From contig JAXDDX010000047.1 in the NCBI GenBank assembly GCA_034670405.1, positions 2,606,001 to 2,670,000 on the forward strand: a DNA stretch of 64,000 nt, read 5' to 3'. Within the stretch, counting starts at the first letter, position 1. Every line of letters starts with the position of its first letter. This DNA comes from Hoplostethus atlanticus. Taxonomy: Eukaryota > Chordata > Actinopteri > Trachichthyiformes > Trachichthyidae. The notes below the pieces were generated by a model. The model was not told the origin of the DNA, did not search any database, and worked only from the letters and a program-made list of their open reading frames with translations. The position numbers and the translations under genes are program-made. Shown here piece after piece: positions 47,659 through 60,689 of the stretch.

Positions 47659-50600
47659 TCAGTCTACAGCCAGTTCACAGGGAATCTGCTGGGCCTCTTT
47701 GGCCATGGTGTAGGCCTGCTGGAAGTCCTTGTAGCGGGGAGCGCAGCCCAACCAGGCCTCCCCGAAGTGGACCCGACCGGTGAAGAGGAAGCTGCCCCGC
47801 CCGGGTTTGACGCCACACTGCAACAGAGTTCTGATCTCACCCTGGCTGGTCAGGCGGCTGTTACCGGTGAAAAGGGCGTACTTCTGACGAAACACCCGGG
47901 TGGCGCTGACCTTGATCACCGCCGCCCGGAGGTTCTCGTCTTCGTCCACTGATCGAATGTTCCCACGCACCACTGTGGAGTAAAGGGACATTTTGGTTAG
48001 TGAAAAAAGTATTAATCCTGGCTGAGTTCTGTGTGACGATGACATTTCATTCATTTCATTTGGTGTTAAATAGGCAAGAGAGCCAGAGAAGAACTCACCA
48101 AAATCGCTGGTACAGACAGCCATGAGGATCTCTGTGTTGTTGCAGGGTCTGCAGGCATCTGGAGGAAGGAGAGAAGGAAGAGGGAGTCAGTTGGTGACCT
48201 TATACAACACTATAAACTATGTTAGAAGACACGCTGATATATTGAGCCCTTGGTAATCACCTTACTTCCTGATAAAAGCTAAATGATACAAGCTTTCGAC
48301 CAAATGCACCGAAGACGTGAGATGTGACTATCCAGACCTAAGACATGCAACGAGGGAGAGACCAACCGCTGCCTTCTAACAGACAGCTGCTACTTTTACG
48401 GTTGGGAGAGGAGGTCCAGTGAAGCTTTAAGGTGCGAGGCTCCTCCATCCCAGACGATTTAAAGGCCAAATGAAACACCCCCCCCCCTAAAGCCGTCTAG
48501 GGTGTCCACAGTCACACCTCATCAAAGCCTGCTAGACAGGGGCCAAGGACAGGGGGTGGAGGGGGACTTCAAAAGATTTTTAAAGGAACAAAATTCCACT
48601 TCCCTTCCTACTGGGGCCTGACAACTTCATTTACGGCTTTTTATCCTCCTTGCGGAGGAGAGAAAATAACAGTGAACCCTTCCTGAGATTCATAAAAGGA
48701 TCTGCAGATGGCCACAAGAAAAGGCTGAGACCAAACCACCGAAGCCCTGGCTGCCTGCATTGACTGAACTTGGGGGGAAAAAACATCCTGGCATTTTTTA
48801 AAGTTCTGCTCTCCTTGTGGTTCGGCGGAGGCCCCTCGCCCACCCCGCACATTCTCCTCCTTGGTGAAAACCTCTTGATAAATGAGATTCCTTCCTCTCT
48901 GGTCCATAGCAAACCTCCCCCAAGCCTATTCAGTGTGTGTGTGTGTGTGTTGGGGGGGTGGGGGGTGTACTCCTACAGACAAGTCTCCCCACAGAGGGGC
49001 AGCTCAACAAAAGAGGGGAGCATCTCAGCTGGGCAGAGGCCTCCCTGTTGCCTAGGTGACGGCAGTAATCCCAGAATACTCATGCGGCACCCAGTGAAAG
49101 GGCTCTAGACTCTGGAGAAGGCCCCACATACTGGGCTTTTGTCCCCCTCCTCCCCACTCCCTCTCTCTCCCTCTCCTTCAAATCTAAACCAGCGGACTCT
49201 TTCTGCACGCCTCCGGGAAAAAGTTTGGCCACTTCCTCCTCTGCACTCTGCAGGGGCCGTGGAAAGTCCAAACCCCCCTTCAGGAGCCTGTTTGGAGTTA
49301 TGAATCATCTTCAGAGGGGATTTTATGGAATACGATATAATACGATTCATTGTTCCTTGGAAGTAAACGAGTGACCTAGGAGTTGAGCTACTCTCAGTCA
49401 GAGCATCTTCTGTATTTCCCACGTTTTCTATCCATGAGAACCAAATGTAACAGAACTTCGTATTTGACCACGAATGGCCCCACAAGGCACTAGGCTCAAA
49501 CCAACATGGCTGACGACTCCACCAACTCACCTTCAGTGCTGATTGGGTTGGAGTCGAGCGACAGCCGAGCGGTCCAATCGCCTCTCAGCTCGTAGCGGAA
49601 GGAGGCGATCCGGCGGCTGATGTCCTGGTGGGGCGTAGCTTGCAGGAAGAGGGCCACCTTCTCCCCGGGCAGACGGCTGAAGCAGCGGACCCTCGGCGGG
49701 GGAGAGGACTCCAAGCGGTCCCCTACCAGGAGCTCCAGGACCCCGTCTCTCTCCAGGTAGAGCTGGGCTCCGTGGAACTGCTCTGAGGGCTTGACGCAGG
49801 CCGTGATGAGGCCCGAGCTGCTGCCCCCGGGCCCCACCGCCGCAGAGGGCAGGCGGGGCGAGAGGGTGAGGCGCAGGGCCCCTTTGGGATACAGCCAGTC
49901 CAGGGTCCCCTCTGAGCAGTGGAGGGAGATCTGCTCCACACTGCCTTGCTGCTGGGACAAACCACTGTGTGAGGGAAAGGAGGAGGAGGAGGAGGAGAGA
50001 GGAGAGAGGAGGACAAGGTTAAATAAAGGTTTTCAGTTTGTTTCCAGATCTTTGCGCTCCAAGCTGGCTAGAGTTCCCATCACATCTCATCAGGGTCACT
50101 GACACGGTGGGAGGTGGAGATGCACCGGTCACTGTGGGACGTGTGGTTTTGGCTTGGTTTTGAATGTGCACACTGAGAACAGACAGCTTACAACATCAAA
50201 GCGTTTAGTAGAAATCTATTTGAAAAGCTAAATTGAGAACATTCAGACTGCATTGACTTCAAATGTGCTCAGAGAGAGAAAGCGCCGCCTAGTGGCAGCT
50301 GTGTGGCGCCTCTCACAGCATCCATCGGGCCTATGTCACATACAGAAACACTTTAAATCGGCTGTGGTCACCTTGATGAGATAGTTAAATACCGTTATAG
50401 CGAGATTTAGTTAATGCATCGACGCTTAATACATCCACAATACGCTTTCCTCTGTGCGTCCACATTTAGCCGTCGACCCCCGTCCGTCTCGACCCCCCAT
50501 GCCTCCTGCAGACAGCCCCGAGGCGCAATCGCAGCAGAGCACTAGAAACATTTTAATTGCTGTGTAATAACAAGTCTCGGCTTGTTTCATACAAATAAGC

Positions 50601-50857
50601 ATTGTGCTTTACCCACCAGTCAATTGCACGCTAAACTACTAAGAGGCCTCTGCAGCGTCGCGGACTGGTGGATGGATCGTTTTTAGCATCTCCCTTTCAC
50701 ATTGTGCAATAGACAAAAATAAAATAAAATAAAATAATAAAAATACTTGCCTGCCTCTCCAGCTGCACTGGTCCTCCGAGTAGTTTGAGAGAGCCATGTC
50801 AAAAATGGCAAAGAGTAGCATCCACATTTTGTAAATCCAAAACCCAAAACCAGACAT
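47659..50857 (-). CDS. metrn: METRN, meteorin (secreted neurotrophic factor)
   Basis: Meteorin is a secreted protein acting in glial differentiation and axon extension. Four minus-strand exons give 304 residues (human 293): 50751-50857 (ATG 50857-50855), 49531-49964, 48099-48158 and 47659-47972 (stop 47661-47659). Residues 1 to about 24 form a signal peptide (WMLLFAIFDMALS), followed by NYSEDQCSWRG. Diagnostic stretches are LDWLYPKGALRL (57-68), LFLQATPHQDISRR (141-154), ACRPC, CTSDF and FGEAWLGCAPRYKDF. The conserved cysteines of the family are present. The LFLQATPHQDISRR block and the neighbouring CCDC78 favour METRN over METRNL. Intron 1 starts with GC (AG|GCAAGT) instead of GT. Exon 2 is GC-rich with a Gly/Ser/Pro-rich loop at 73-86. 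A track-style start upstream (TTG) is not a real initiator. Confidence 0.94.
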
Positions 50858-51240
50858 TTTCAACAGTCGGGTGAAGCAAAAAACGTGGCAGAAAGGATTA
50901 TTCCAAAGATGCGGTCTCCTAAAAGTAAAAGTCCCCTATAAAACAAATGCTATTCTATCCCTGATAACCTCCATAGTTTGGTGTCCTCCTACCCTAACGG
51001 ATCAGATAAGAGAATACTGCTAAACTCACTTTTCTCTCCCTGCAACCATCCAGACTGATGTGCGTTTAAGGACGGAGAGAGCTGTGAAGTTATTCCCCCT
51101 CAGAAAAACTTCACGGACCAATCACAGCCCGAGAGGCGAAACTTTAAACCACTCACAAAGCGGGGGAGGGACGTCTGACCCATTGAATGGTCTATCAGTA
51201 TGCGAGGACAAACGATGTTAGAAATAGGCGATTTACCATT
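50858..51240 (-). promoter_or_regulatory. METRN 5' UTR/promoter region (approximate)
   Basis: This is the sequence immediately upstream of the METRN start codon on the minus strand. It holds an ATTGG/CCAAT-type box near 51117-51124 (plus-strand CCAATCAC). No TATA box or X-box is evident. The transcription start is not visible. Confidence 0.35.
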
Positions 51241-53238
51241 GTGTTACTTATCTGACAGCAAATAGCAATTAACTCGTCAACTGATGAGTTTACAGAGACC
51301 AGTTTAAACATTTCATAAGGAAACACATTTACTGGACCGAGCACTAAATTTAGTAGAGAGAATTAAAGAAAAAACATAAGATAATCTAGTGGTAAAGATT
51401 TCCATTGCTGTACTCATAATCAAAAAGCAGGAAAAAAGGCTGTTGCTGCAAAGAATTGGTCCAAAACTAATTTTATTAAATTCATATTTATATTTATTTA
51501 TAATATATTTTTCTATCTGCAATATTTCACATTTTCACAAGAGTAAGACACATTTCCTGCTATATAATCATGCGGTTTTCCCAGTAGGATCACATACTGG
51601 AAAACATGACCAGGCCTTTTCACTGGTCTCTAAAGTATTATGCACTTCATGAGATCTGGAAAAAAAACATAAATCACACGACGACACAGCAAATGGGGAT
51701 AAAAAGACGACACATAAAGTAACCATAAAGTAGTGACCCTCATAGTTCTCTGATGCTATATTCAGCAGCAACATGTATGATGATGGTGATGAAGAGTTTG
51801 CCCCCACTGGTTGCTGCGCCCTCTGCCCTTCACCCTGCTGGGCTTCTCTTTCATGTTGAGGTATTTAAACCAAATCAAATATTCTTTTGTGCTGACGCTG
51901 CCATCCATCTCCCCGAGCCGTAACAGTGACTTTCAGTGTAGGTGTGTATGTGTGCATGTGCGTGTTTGCACATGTGTGCGTGTGTGTGTGCGGTGACAGA
52001 CCAGGCAAGACCCGCCGATCGAGTTATGACAAGGCCTCAGACCGACACAAAGGCACATGTGCAGAAATCCAGCTGCTTTATTGTCTGCAGCAGGACCGAG
52101 CTTTGTTATCCCCGGGGCATTTCAAAGAAACACAACTTAAAGGAGCGAGTGGCGGGGGGTGACCGAGTCAAAGAAAAATGAATCCATTAGTGGCTAAACT
52201 TAGTTATGGGCATCACGAATATGACTTAACATCCACATGTGCACACTGCATTCACACACATACCATGCACACACTTTGTCAAACGCATCAGTGCACGTGC
52301 ATTCACACACTTGTCCATTACAACAATGATGCACACACTTTTTGTGAACAACAGTTTTATCTGGCCGGGATCACACTTCCATAATGCATTTGTGTTAGTG
52401 AGTTCTACGCCAAGGATCTTATGAGTTGAAATGGATTAGATGTGGATATCCATTCTTGTATTACAATATAGATTTTTGTTGCAACTCTCATTCACTGATG
52501 AAATGTTTTCATCATGAATACGTCACGGAGAGCAACCATAAAATGAGGTAAAGATAACATTTGTTTGCATTGCATGAGAATGCATGAGAAAGAGTCCAAT
52601 GCATGCAACATGTCTCAGTGCAATGCATCTGCAATGGAACGATGCAGCAGTAATGGATTCTTTTGGATTTCCATTGGAGAGTAACACACTTAATGAATGA
52701 ATTGTGATCCCGGCCTTATGCACTGGTAACGCATGTGTAAATGAATACAGATCAAAGTTACAATGAAAGTGTATGTTGCGATACTCCAATCCTGCATAGT
52801 TTTCAGAAACATAAATACATTGCAGGTTTCATTTCAATGCACTGAGCTGCATTCAGTCACACAGAGTCTATGTGAGTATTGAAGGTCAGCCTGAGTGCGT
52901 GAACCATCAGACCCAGTCGGTTCCGTGCAGCACCGAGAACAATGCCATCTTTCACTGGAATGAAATGCTGTTTGGTGGTCCTCTTACTTTAACCACTGAA
53001 CCAGATTCCTGCTGTCGTAGAGTTTAGCTCCGTGTCTCTCCTGCGTTCTCACTGGTCCGCGAATGCAGCGTCTTCAAACACTGCTATTGTGTGTGTACGA
53101 GAGTTTGCATGCACGTGTTAGTGCTGTGTGTATTTACTTGGTGTACTGTATTCCTGTGTGTGTGTTACAAACATGAAGAGTATGTACTGACAGAGTAGTG
53201 TTACTTACATTTATGGAACCTTGACAATGTATAACACA

Positions 53239-53241
<3 letters not shown>

Positions 53242-53287
<46 letters not shown>
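53242..53287. repeat. (CT)n microsatellite
   Basis: A nearly perfect run of about 23 CT units. Confidence 0.95.
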
Positions 53288-53294
<7 letters not shown>

Positions 53295-55030
53295 CAGTAA
53301 CTCCTTTCAAATGAAAATTAAATGAATGTCACATAACTTTTCCGTTTAAGGGTTATGCTATGAATAAAATTCGGGAAAGTCCACCCATGCTGGAAGAGTT
53401 AACTTGACAAAAGAGGCTTGAGATTATTTCTGTGTTGCATTCAAAGTCCAAACTTCCCAGCTGGTGGGTCGTAATTACAAGCCCTGTGCGTTCCAGTGGT
53501 CCAGCTCGGAAAAACCAGGGGAGAAACACGGATGGCCAGTGTAAAATACTATTCTCAAGCAGAAGTTAGTTTTATGTCATACATAACATACATACACAAC
53601 ATTAACTAGATAGTTAGCTACTGTGAGTTCAGTTTTACATTTAATGTTTAGATGTTCAATCATTCACCACACAAGTGTTGCGGGAGATTCAAGGTCATGC
53701 AGTGCTGAAAATCGAACTCATGTGTATTTTGAGGATTATAAACATGTTAAAAGTAATTCTGTGTAGTGTTTACAACGTATACCGCCAAAAAAAGGGTTGA
53801 GAAATGTTGCCTGAATTACTTGGAATTTCGACTTGAAGGGCTATTCCATTGCATTTTTCCTGGTAGGAGGTCAGGATTTCTGACCTTCCGACATCTCTGG
53901 AACACAGCGTGAGTGCTCTGACCAACATGGCTGACCCTGTAGCAGGACCAGGAGATCCCTGGGTCGCAGAGCACTGGGCTTTTCTCATAGATGGCGTTCC
54001 CAGCAGCTTCCCATGGCACCTCAACGCTAATCCGACTGATCTGACGTTATTGCTGTTTGTTTTCCTGCACGGTGACATCGATCCCCCGGTAATGAGACCT
54101 GAGGCCTTGTCAGGGTGACCACATAGCCTGAAAATCAGACTGCCTTCACCGTGTCTGTCTTTTTAGACGATTGTGCTGTGTTATATATTTTGCCTGGTTA
54201 GTCTGAGATTAGTAAAGGGAAACACAGAAATGTCCGGGTCACATATGCAACTGGTTTGGAGCTTATTTTAGGCTTGAGGATGAGAAAACTCCTGATGTAA
54301 TGAATGTCAGGATGCTATACGTTTCATGAGGGGAGATACACAGTTTAATATGGCCGTCATGGTGTTAATAATACATTGTTGTTCTGAATTTATGCCACAA
54401 ATGTTACAGTAAAATGTCTTTTACACCACAGTGAAAACAGGGCCGAAGGAGGATGAATGTACCTATGGAAACCTGAGCCTAAGTATAAAATGTACTGCAG
54501 GTATGTGGATTTTTTCACTTCACCATTGTGTCACTGTAATTACAATTAGGTTGCAACACATTTATAACGCTTCATTAGCTGCACGATGCATGTGCACCGA
54601 ATCTTTCACACCTTTTTAAAACCAAATTGCACTTTTTGCACAAATTGCAATTTTGCAAAACAATGTGAAAGTACAAAAAGTCAGAGATTTAGATCTGCTG
54701 GCTGACGTATTGTGTATACAGGTACAGGACAGAATCCACCAGTGGCTGTGGACCCATAGAGTTTAGTGTTGTGATGAGTCGGTGAGATCGGCGACGTTGG
54801 CGTTTTCCCATCTCTCCGTCCAGGTCGAATGGCGGCCAGGGGCTTCCTGAGGCCTGTGAGAAGAACTAACACGAGGACACCGGAAAAGACCGGCGCTGTT
54901 ATTTACCCTCGGAGCCCCTATGAGAGCCCTATGTGAAAACCGACACCTGCTCTCTCTCAGGACCGTGTTTGTGTGTGTGTGTTTGTTTGTATGACAGTGA
55001 ATTTCTCTCTCTCATCTCTAGTGTGTGTAG

Positions 55031-55066
<36 letters not shown>

Positions 55067-57714
55067 TTAGTGTAAAGCCCAGTGGGAACCAGTTGAATCC
55101 AAGAGGGCCCTATACCAGATAAACAGAGTCAGACTGGGTTGATAGCAAACGCAGCTGGAAACGCACAGCCACCCTGAGAACGCTCTCTAATGCTTTTCTA
55201 ACATGTAATAGATCACTTAGCTCCCCTGTCACAACACTCTCATGTGGCCCCGGTGGCCTTTCATCATCTCCAGAGGGATCTCGCCTAGCTTCTGCATGAA
55301 GATATGCAACTAGGAAACCCTGACGTGCCTTGTTATATTCAAACGGATCAGCGATTTAGTCGGGATTGCACACAGAGATTGATTTGTAGGAGCTGGGATC
55401 GACTGTGAATTTTCAGATTTTCAGTTATTCAATTTCAGCAACAACAAAAAAAATCTCTCTTTCTTTTCTGTCTCTCTCACTTGTAACAACTTTCATATAC
55501 ACACACAAGCTTTTGCCCTGTTTCTTACAGTTTGCGTTCTTCTTTTACTTCTTTTCATTTTATTTCTTGCGTCTTATTACTCTTATTATCCTTGCTTTTA
55601 TCTGTTTCTGCATTCCTTTTTCTCTTCAAAGCACTTTGAGACAAGCCTGGTTGCTAACAGCGCTATCTAGAAACTATTATGGATCTTTTAAATCACCTTC
55701 ATAGCGCTACACTTCTTTTTGCATTCACCAGCTCCAAATATAACCTAACTGTTGTCCCTTGGGACCTCGGGGGTCACAGCTGAGTGCCCTGGGGACTTTT
55801 CATTGGAGAAATGGAGGGAAGAAGAAGCTGCAGGTGTCTCAAATAGCCTCCACTGTCTTGTGGGGGACATTGATTTCTCTAACTATTGTTCCTGCAGTTC
55901 TTTGATCAAACTGACCAATTTAGGTTTGTCTTATTTATCGTTTTTTTCCCCAACAATATGTATATCGGGTTAAAGAGACAATTCTGACACAGTACTGGTC
56001 TGATTCAATCATTACATTATTTAGTCTGGATTAAACTTGCAGTCTAAATGTGTTTTTACGATCAGGGGGCTCAAATCTCAACATGCCAGTATCGTCCTCT
56101 GCCTGCTATCTACTATAGAGGCATTAGCATACATTCAGCTACTCTCTGAGCTTTTGTCACCCCCCCCCCCTCCCCCGCCCCCTCGGCCCATTCAGCTCAC
56201 ATCAAACTTCAACTTCAAACTACAACACATCATTTCATTGTTGCCATTTAACTTTTAAATGAGAGATAAAACCCATGCAGATAAATTCATTTCAAAGTAA
56301 AGGTCCCCTTTTCTAAATCAGTCCTGTCTTAAAGTGTACTTGTGATAAATATTGTATAGTATAAAGTATAAAGTATAGATTGTGAATTATTGTATCCCTC
56401 AGTTGAAGAAAGGGTGGCATCCCATCCTTTATCTCAGTGTAAGTAGATAATGATAGTCATTGAACTGTAATTGGCTTTAAACAGAGACCGTGTCAATAGT
56501 GCGGCCAACCTCGGTGTGCGTGGCGTTGATTCTTACATTCCTCGGTGTTCAAACGCACATAAGGGAATACTTTAGCTGAAGGGCAAACAGGCCAGACTCT
56601 TTTTAAGTGGTTCTTCAAAGTCAGGAACTTTTTTTTTTTTTTTTTACTTTTGACAATCAGTGCTTGGTTGGAAGAGACAGGGAAAGGATGAAAGGCCGAA
56701 TTAAAACACAGTACAGTCACCGCAGAAGGCACAGGAAGTTCCCTGCGGTACATGAGGTTTAAGGGTAAATATAGAACCACAATCAGCATCCCCAGCTTTT
56801 TATTGTAGCCAGACCGAAACAAGCATGTGATGTGCTGCTTTATAAATGGTATTTACTTTGTAGGAGTGCTTTTAGAAGATGGCGTCGTCTCTGGGCCCTT
56901 TTCAATTTCTGTTTATGAGTCTCATTAGCTGGAATGAACGCAGCATCGCCCCGTACCGCCACCAGTAATCACACATGAGAGTATTGTCACTGCTAGGCCA
57001 GTGGTCCCATAATGCCTCGGGCCTGACGAGGCTGATAGCCAGAGTTGTTGGAGCCCAGCTGGGGGTCAGACTGAGGTGCTCCCCTGTCTGTCTTGTTCGT
57101 GGCTCCCCTGCCCCCCAGCCTGCCTCTAATTGGCTGAATCATTTCGGAGGGAAACTTAAAAAGAAGCAGGATCCCTCCAAAATTGACAATAGGTATAGTG
57201 TTTTACATACGTCCACAGAAAAGACAGATGTTGTCAGGTCTCCACATCCACATTTGAATACCCTTATTTAGATACAATGGAAGTGAATACAATAGAGTTT
57301 TATTTTGGCGGTCAAGGCAGAAGTAGAGTTTTGGCGGTCAAACTTTCGGCGGTCAGGACGGATTCCGTTAGACTGAGAAATATTACGTTCACTGGTGAGC
57401 TTGTGATTTAAATCTAGTCAGTAGATATCTAGTCAACGTCCCAAACCTCGTCAGGGGTCCAAATCAATGTCCAGTCATTTATACACCAGGACAAATTCCT
57501 GGTCAACCACTAGAATTGTAATTAATATGTCTTATATATTCTTGGAGATGTAATTTGCCGTTACACCACAAGACGACGCCTAGTGACCCGATGTTGGGTA
57601 ACATACCAATGTAAGCTGAAGAGACGATCCCAGACGAAGAGTGTACTTTTTACGCAGACTATTTCCCATTTTTCAAACTTCACACATCCACTCAAATTTA
57701 AACCGACAGACACG

Positions 57715-58198
57715 ACCAGTCAAACCTTTGGACACACCTGACTGTTTCTCATGATCTTATAGACATTTTGAACTAAAGGCTTCTGCTTAAATGCTTGAAA
57801 TTATTTTCTTAGACAAATATAAATAGTGAAGTTGATCCTATGTATGAATTTCTTTTCAAAACTAAAATTGTAAAAGGTTTTTTTTGAAATGCAATGGTTT
57901 TCATTAAGAACTTTAAATTGGAAATTTAGAGGTGGAGGATGTTGAACCACAACGATTAAATCATCATTTTAAAGATACACATAGTGACTGTTGCCTTTAA
58001 AAGTTAATTTGTGGAATGTCTTTGCTGTGTGGCTACTTTAAAGAATCTAAAATATAAGATAGTTTGGATTTAGTTTTCATCTTTTTGGTCACTTATTTCA
58101 TAGTTTTGATGACTTTACTATTATTCTAAAATGTGGAAAATAGTGAAAATAGTGAAAAAACCTTCTATGAGTGTCCAAACTTTTGACTGGTACTGTAC
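57715..58198. mobile_element. Internally deleted Tc1/mariner-like element (non-autonomous relic)
   Basis: The left end reads CCAGTCAAAC-CTTTGGACAC and the right end GTGTCCAAAC-TTTTGACTGG-TACTGTA. These are matching inverted repeats of the type found in fish Tc1-like transposons. Internal words such as GTTAATTTGTGGAATGTCTT, GGCTACTTTAAAGAATCT and CATAGTTTTGATGACTTTAC match the non-coding ends of that family. The full element is about 1.6 kb, but here only about 480 bases remain and the transposase gene is gone. Substitutions and an indel in the left repeat show it is old. Confidence 0.85.
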
Positions 58199-58422
58199 AC
58201 CAAAAACTCACAGGTAGAAAATGCAAACTTAGGAACTCCAAAAAACTGCATGCATGGTCTTTTTCTTCTAGTGCCTGACTGCACACAAGCGCCAGCCCTC
58301 CTCCTCCTCCTCTCCTCCTCCTCCTCCTACGCTGAGCACTACAGGATGCTGTTGACTCCTTGGTGGATTGTGTTTCAGGCAGGGCAGGTCATCCTTGGCT
58401 GTGCAGAATATAATTAGCCTCT

Positions 58423-58426
<4 letters not shown>

Positions 58427-58473
<47 letters not shown>
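58427..58473. repeat. (CA)n microsatellite
   Basis: About 23 CA units. Confidence 0.95.
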
Positions 58474-58476
<3 letters not shown>

Positions 58477-59297
58477 TTTAAACTTTAAACCCTCATACAA
58501 TAGTCTGGTTAGACAATAGACACATGCCAATACCCCCCTGGCTACCTCCCCATGCACAAAACCCTCCCTGTTCGTCCTCAAACCCCCTCAACCCGCTCAC
58601 TCAGCAGAATAATGACAGATAAGATTACATTTAAACTCTTTCTATTTCTTTCTATTTCACATAATATCTGTTGGAAATAATCTACAGCAAAACAGGTGCT
58701 GCATCTCAGCTGTTAGTGGGGAGATTTAAAATCTGGCCAATGGTCTGAATTAGAGTCTCAGGATTTCTTCAGTGTAGATATTTGAAGTGATAAAGTTAAA
58801 AATGGGTTGAGGCTCCAGTTTGAAAGACGTGTCCAATTTCAGTCAAAGCTTCCTTCTCCTTTTCCCAACGTGCACATTTGCAAAAAACAAAGTTGCCAAG
58901 TATCTTCACATTTCAGGCCCCAGATGACAACAAAAGGCTCTGAATAGGAAGGTAGCGTGTCCATAATTGTACGCCAAATCTGAATCTAGAGCATCTTTTA
59001 TCCTACCACCATCTTTCATCGGCTCCATTCAGCCTCCTCGGTGCCCTGGTTTCGTCTCTGGCCCCTTTTTGATCTAATTTTGTAAAATGCCGTCGCACAC
59101 GAGCTGCTCTCCCTTTGGTCTCTCAGCACCTGCACTTTAGTGTCCGCCGGCTCATCAATGGAACCTGTCTTTTAAAAACGTATACATCTGTTGCAAATGA
59201 GGACCCTTTGTCAGGGAAACCCTTGAGGGGACCGCCAAAATGTAGTGTCTCCCCCCTCTCCATCATTAAGTAACCCACCCCACCCTCCTTCTCTGTC

Positions 59298-59300
<3 letters not shown>

Positions 59301-59328
<28 letters not shown>
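59301..59328. repeat. (CA)n microsatellite
   Basis: About 14 CA units in unique sequence. Confidence 0.9.
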
Positions 59329-59861
59329 CTCTCTCTACAGGGATATCATATCACCTATCCCTTGGGGTACGCTGCTGTGCAAGGTTGGATGTTCTGATGG
59401 TAACAGGTGTATTTGAATGTACACAACAGGTGGGATGGAGGCTGAAAGAGAACAGTTTTATTTTGTCGGCTTGAGTTTCCTTCCACATAAAACGACACCA
59501 AATGTGTTTAGATGTGTTTCTCAGATCACGTATCTTTTGCACCAGTGATTGGTTGTGCCATTGTTAGCCAGAGTGACGAGTCGCTTCTGTTTTCCTGTTT
59601 TGAGGATGTTAGTGATTCTGCAAAGCATACCAGAAGCGCTAAATATTTATATCGCAGCTCTGTGTGGTTATTTGGCTTTTTTTTTTTCTCCTCCTCCATC
59701 TGACCTCAAGACCGCTGAACAGAGGAAGCTGATGAAGGGGAAAAAAAAAACAGGAGGAGAGAGAAGAGAGACAAAACCCGAGTCTGTCTCCTGACTGAGT
59801 GACTCTTCAATAGAGGTAGTTTCTTTCCGCAGTGGACTGTGTCCTTCTGCAGCGAAGGGCA

Positions 59862-59875
59862 GGGGGGGGGGGGGA

Positions 59876-59935
<60 letters not shown>
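59862..59935. repeat. Poly-G run followed by (AG)n
   Basis: Thirteen G (59862-59874) followed by AG repeats to 59935, a purine-only tract of more than 70 bases on the plus strand. Confidence 0.95.
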
Positions 59936-59937
<2 letters not shown>

Positions 59938-60029
59938 AGAGGAAAGGCAACTTGTTGAATAATTAGAGCATGGAGGGTTCATGCACACGCACGTATGCAT
60001 GCTGCGTGCACTCTCAGTCTTCCCCCCAT

Positions 60030-60030
<1 letters not shown>

Positions 60031-60065
<35 letters not shown>
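60031..60065. repeat. (CA)n microsatellite
   Basis: About 17 CA units. Confidence 0.95.
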
Positions 60066-60066
<1 letters not shown>

Positions 60067-60669
60067 TGCACATACCCATACATACCCCAAACCTTAGGAT
60101 TTTGGGCCGATCTGCACATGTATGCAGGCTAATCAGGGCCTCTTCACACAGAGAAAGCTCAGGGTCAGTCAGGGTGAGATGTTTGTGATGGAAATTTGGA
60201 CGGCAGGCGTAGGAAAACAAAGATAGAGACAAGACGCCCCAGAGACGACATAGTTTACACATGAGATAACACACATTGAGGAATTAAAAAAAAAAAAAAA
60301 AACCTCGCCGAAATAGGATCACAATGCATCTCTCTTGCAAAAGCTCAACTCCAATGCAGGCGTTTTCACGAAATTATAAAAGAACAGTTGGATTTCAGAG
60401 AGATTTTGTCTGTAGGTTTTACTCTGAGAGCCTTTTTTAAAATCACTTTACAAATGGATTGAATCTACACAGACACAACCAAGGGCTATGTGCAGTCTGC
60501 TTTGGGGCATTGGTGGACACTTTTATCCAATGTGTCTTACACCAATGTGAATGCACACGTCTCAACCAATGTTTTGCAGTCATGTATGACAGCAGAATCC
60601 AAAGCTTACACTTTTTCTAAAACTGCCTTTCACTCAAAGTTGCCTCAAACAACCATGTGCATCTATTGA

Positions 60670-60689
60670 CCCCCCCCCCCCCCCCCCCC
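60670..60689. repeat. Poly-C tract of 20 bases
   Basis: An uninterrupted run of C after TATTGA. Such tracts are prone to length error in assemblies. Confidence 0.95.

Noticed and set aside
47659-50857. METRNL instead of METRN
   Set aside because: The LFLQATPHQDISRR block and the CCDC78 neighbour fit METRN. A few positions (CGVKPG, HFGEAWLGCAPRYKDFQ) resemble both paralogues.
53909-54118. 69-residue plus-strand frame
   Set aside because: It lies in a segment that looks like a degenerate repeat, with no homology that I recognise.
56161-56185. C-rich tract as a possible regulatory element
   Set aside because: It is a simple run of C with no associated motif. It is treated as low complexity.
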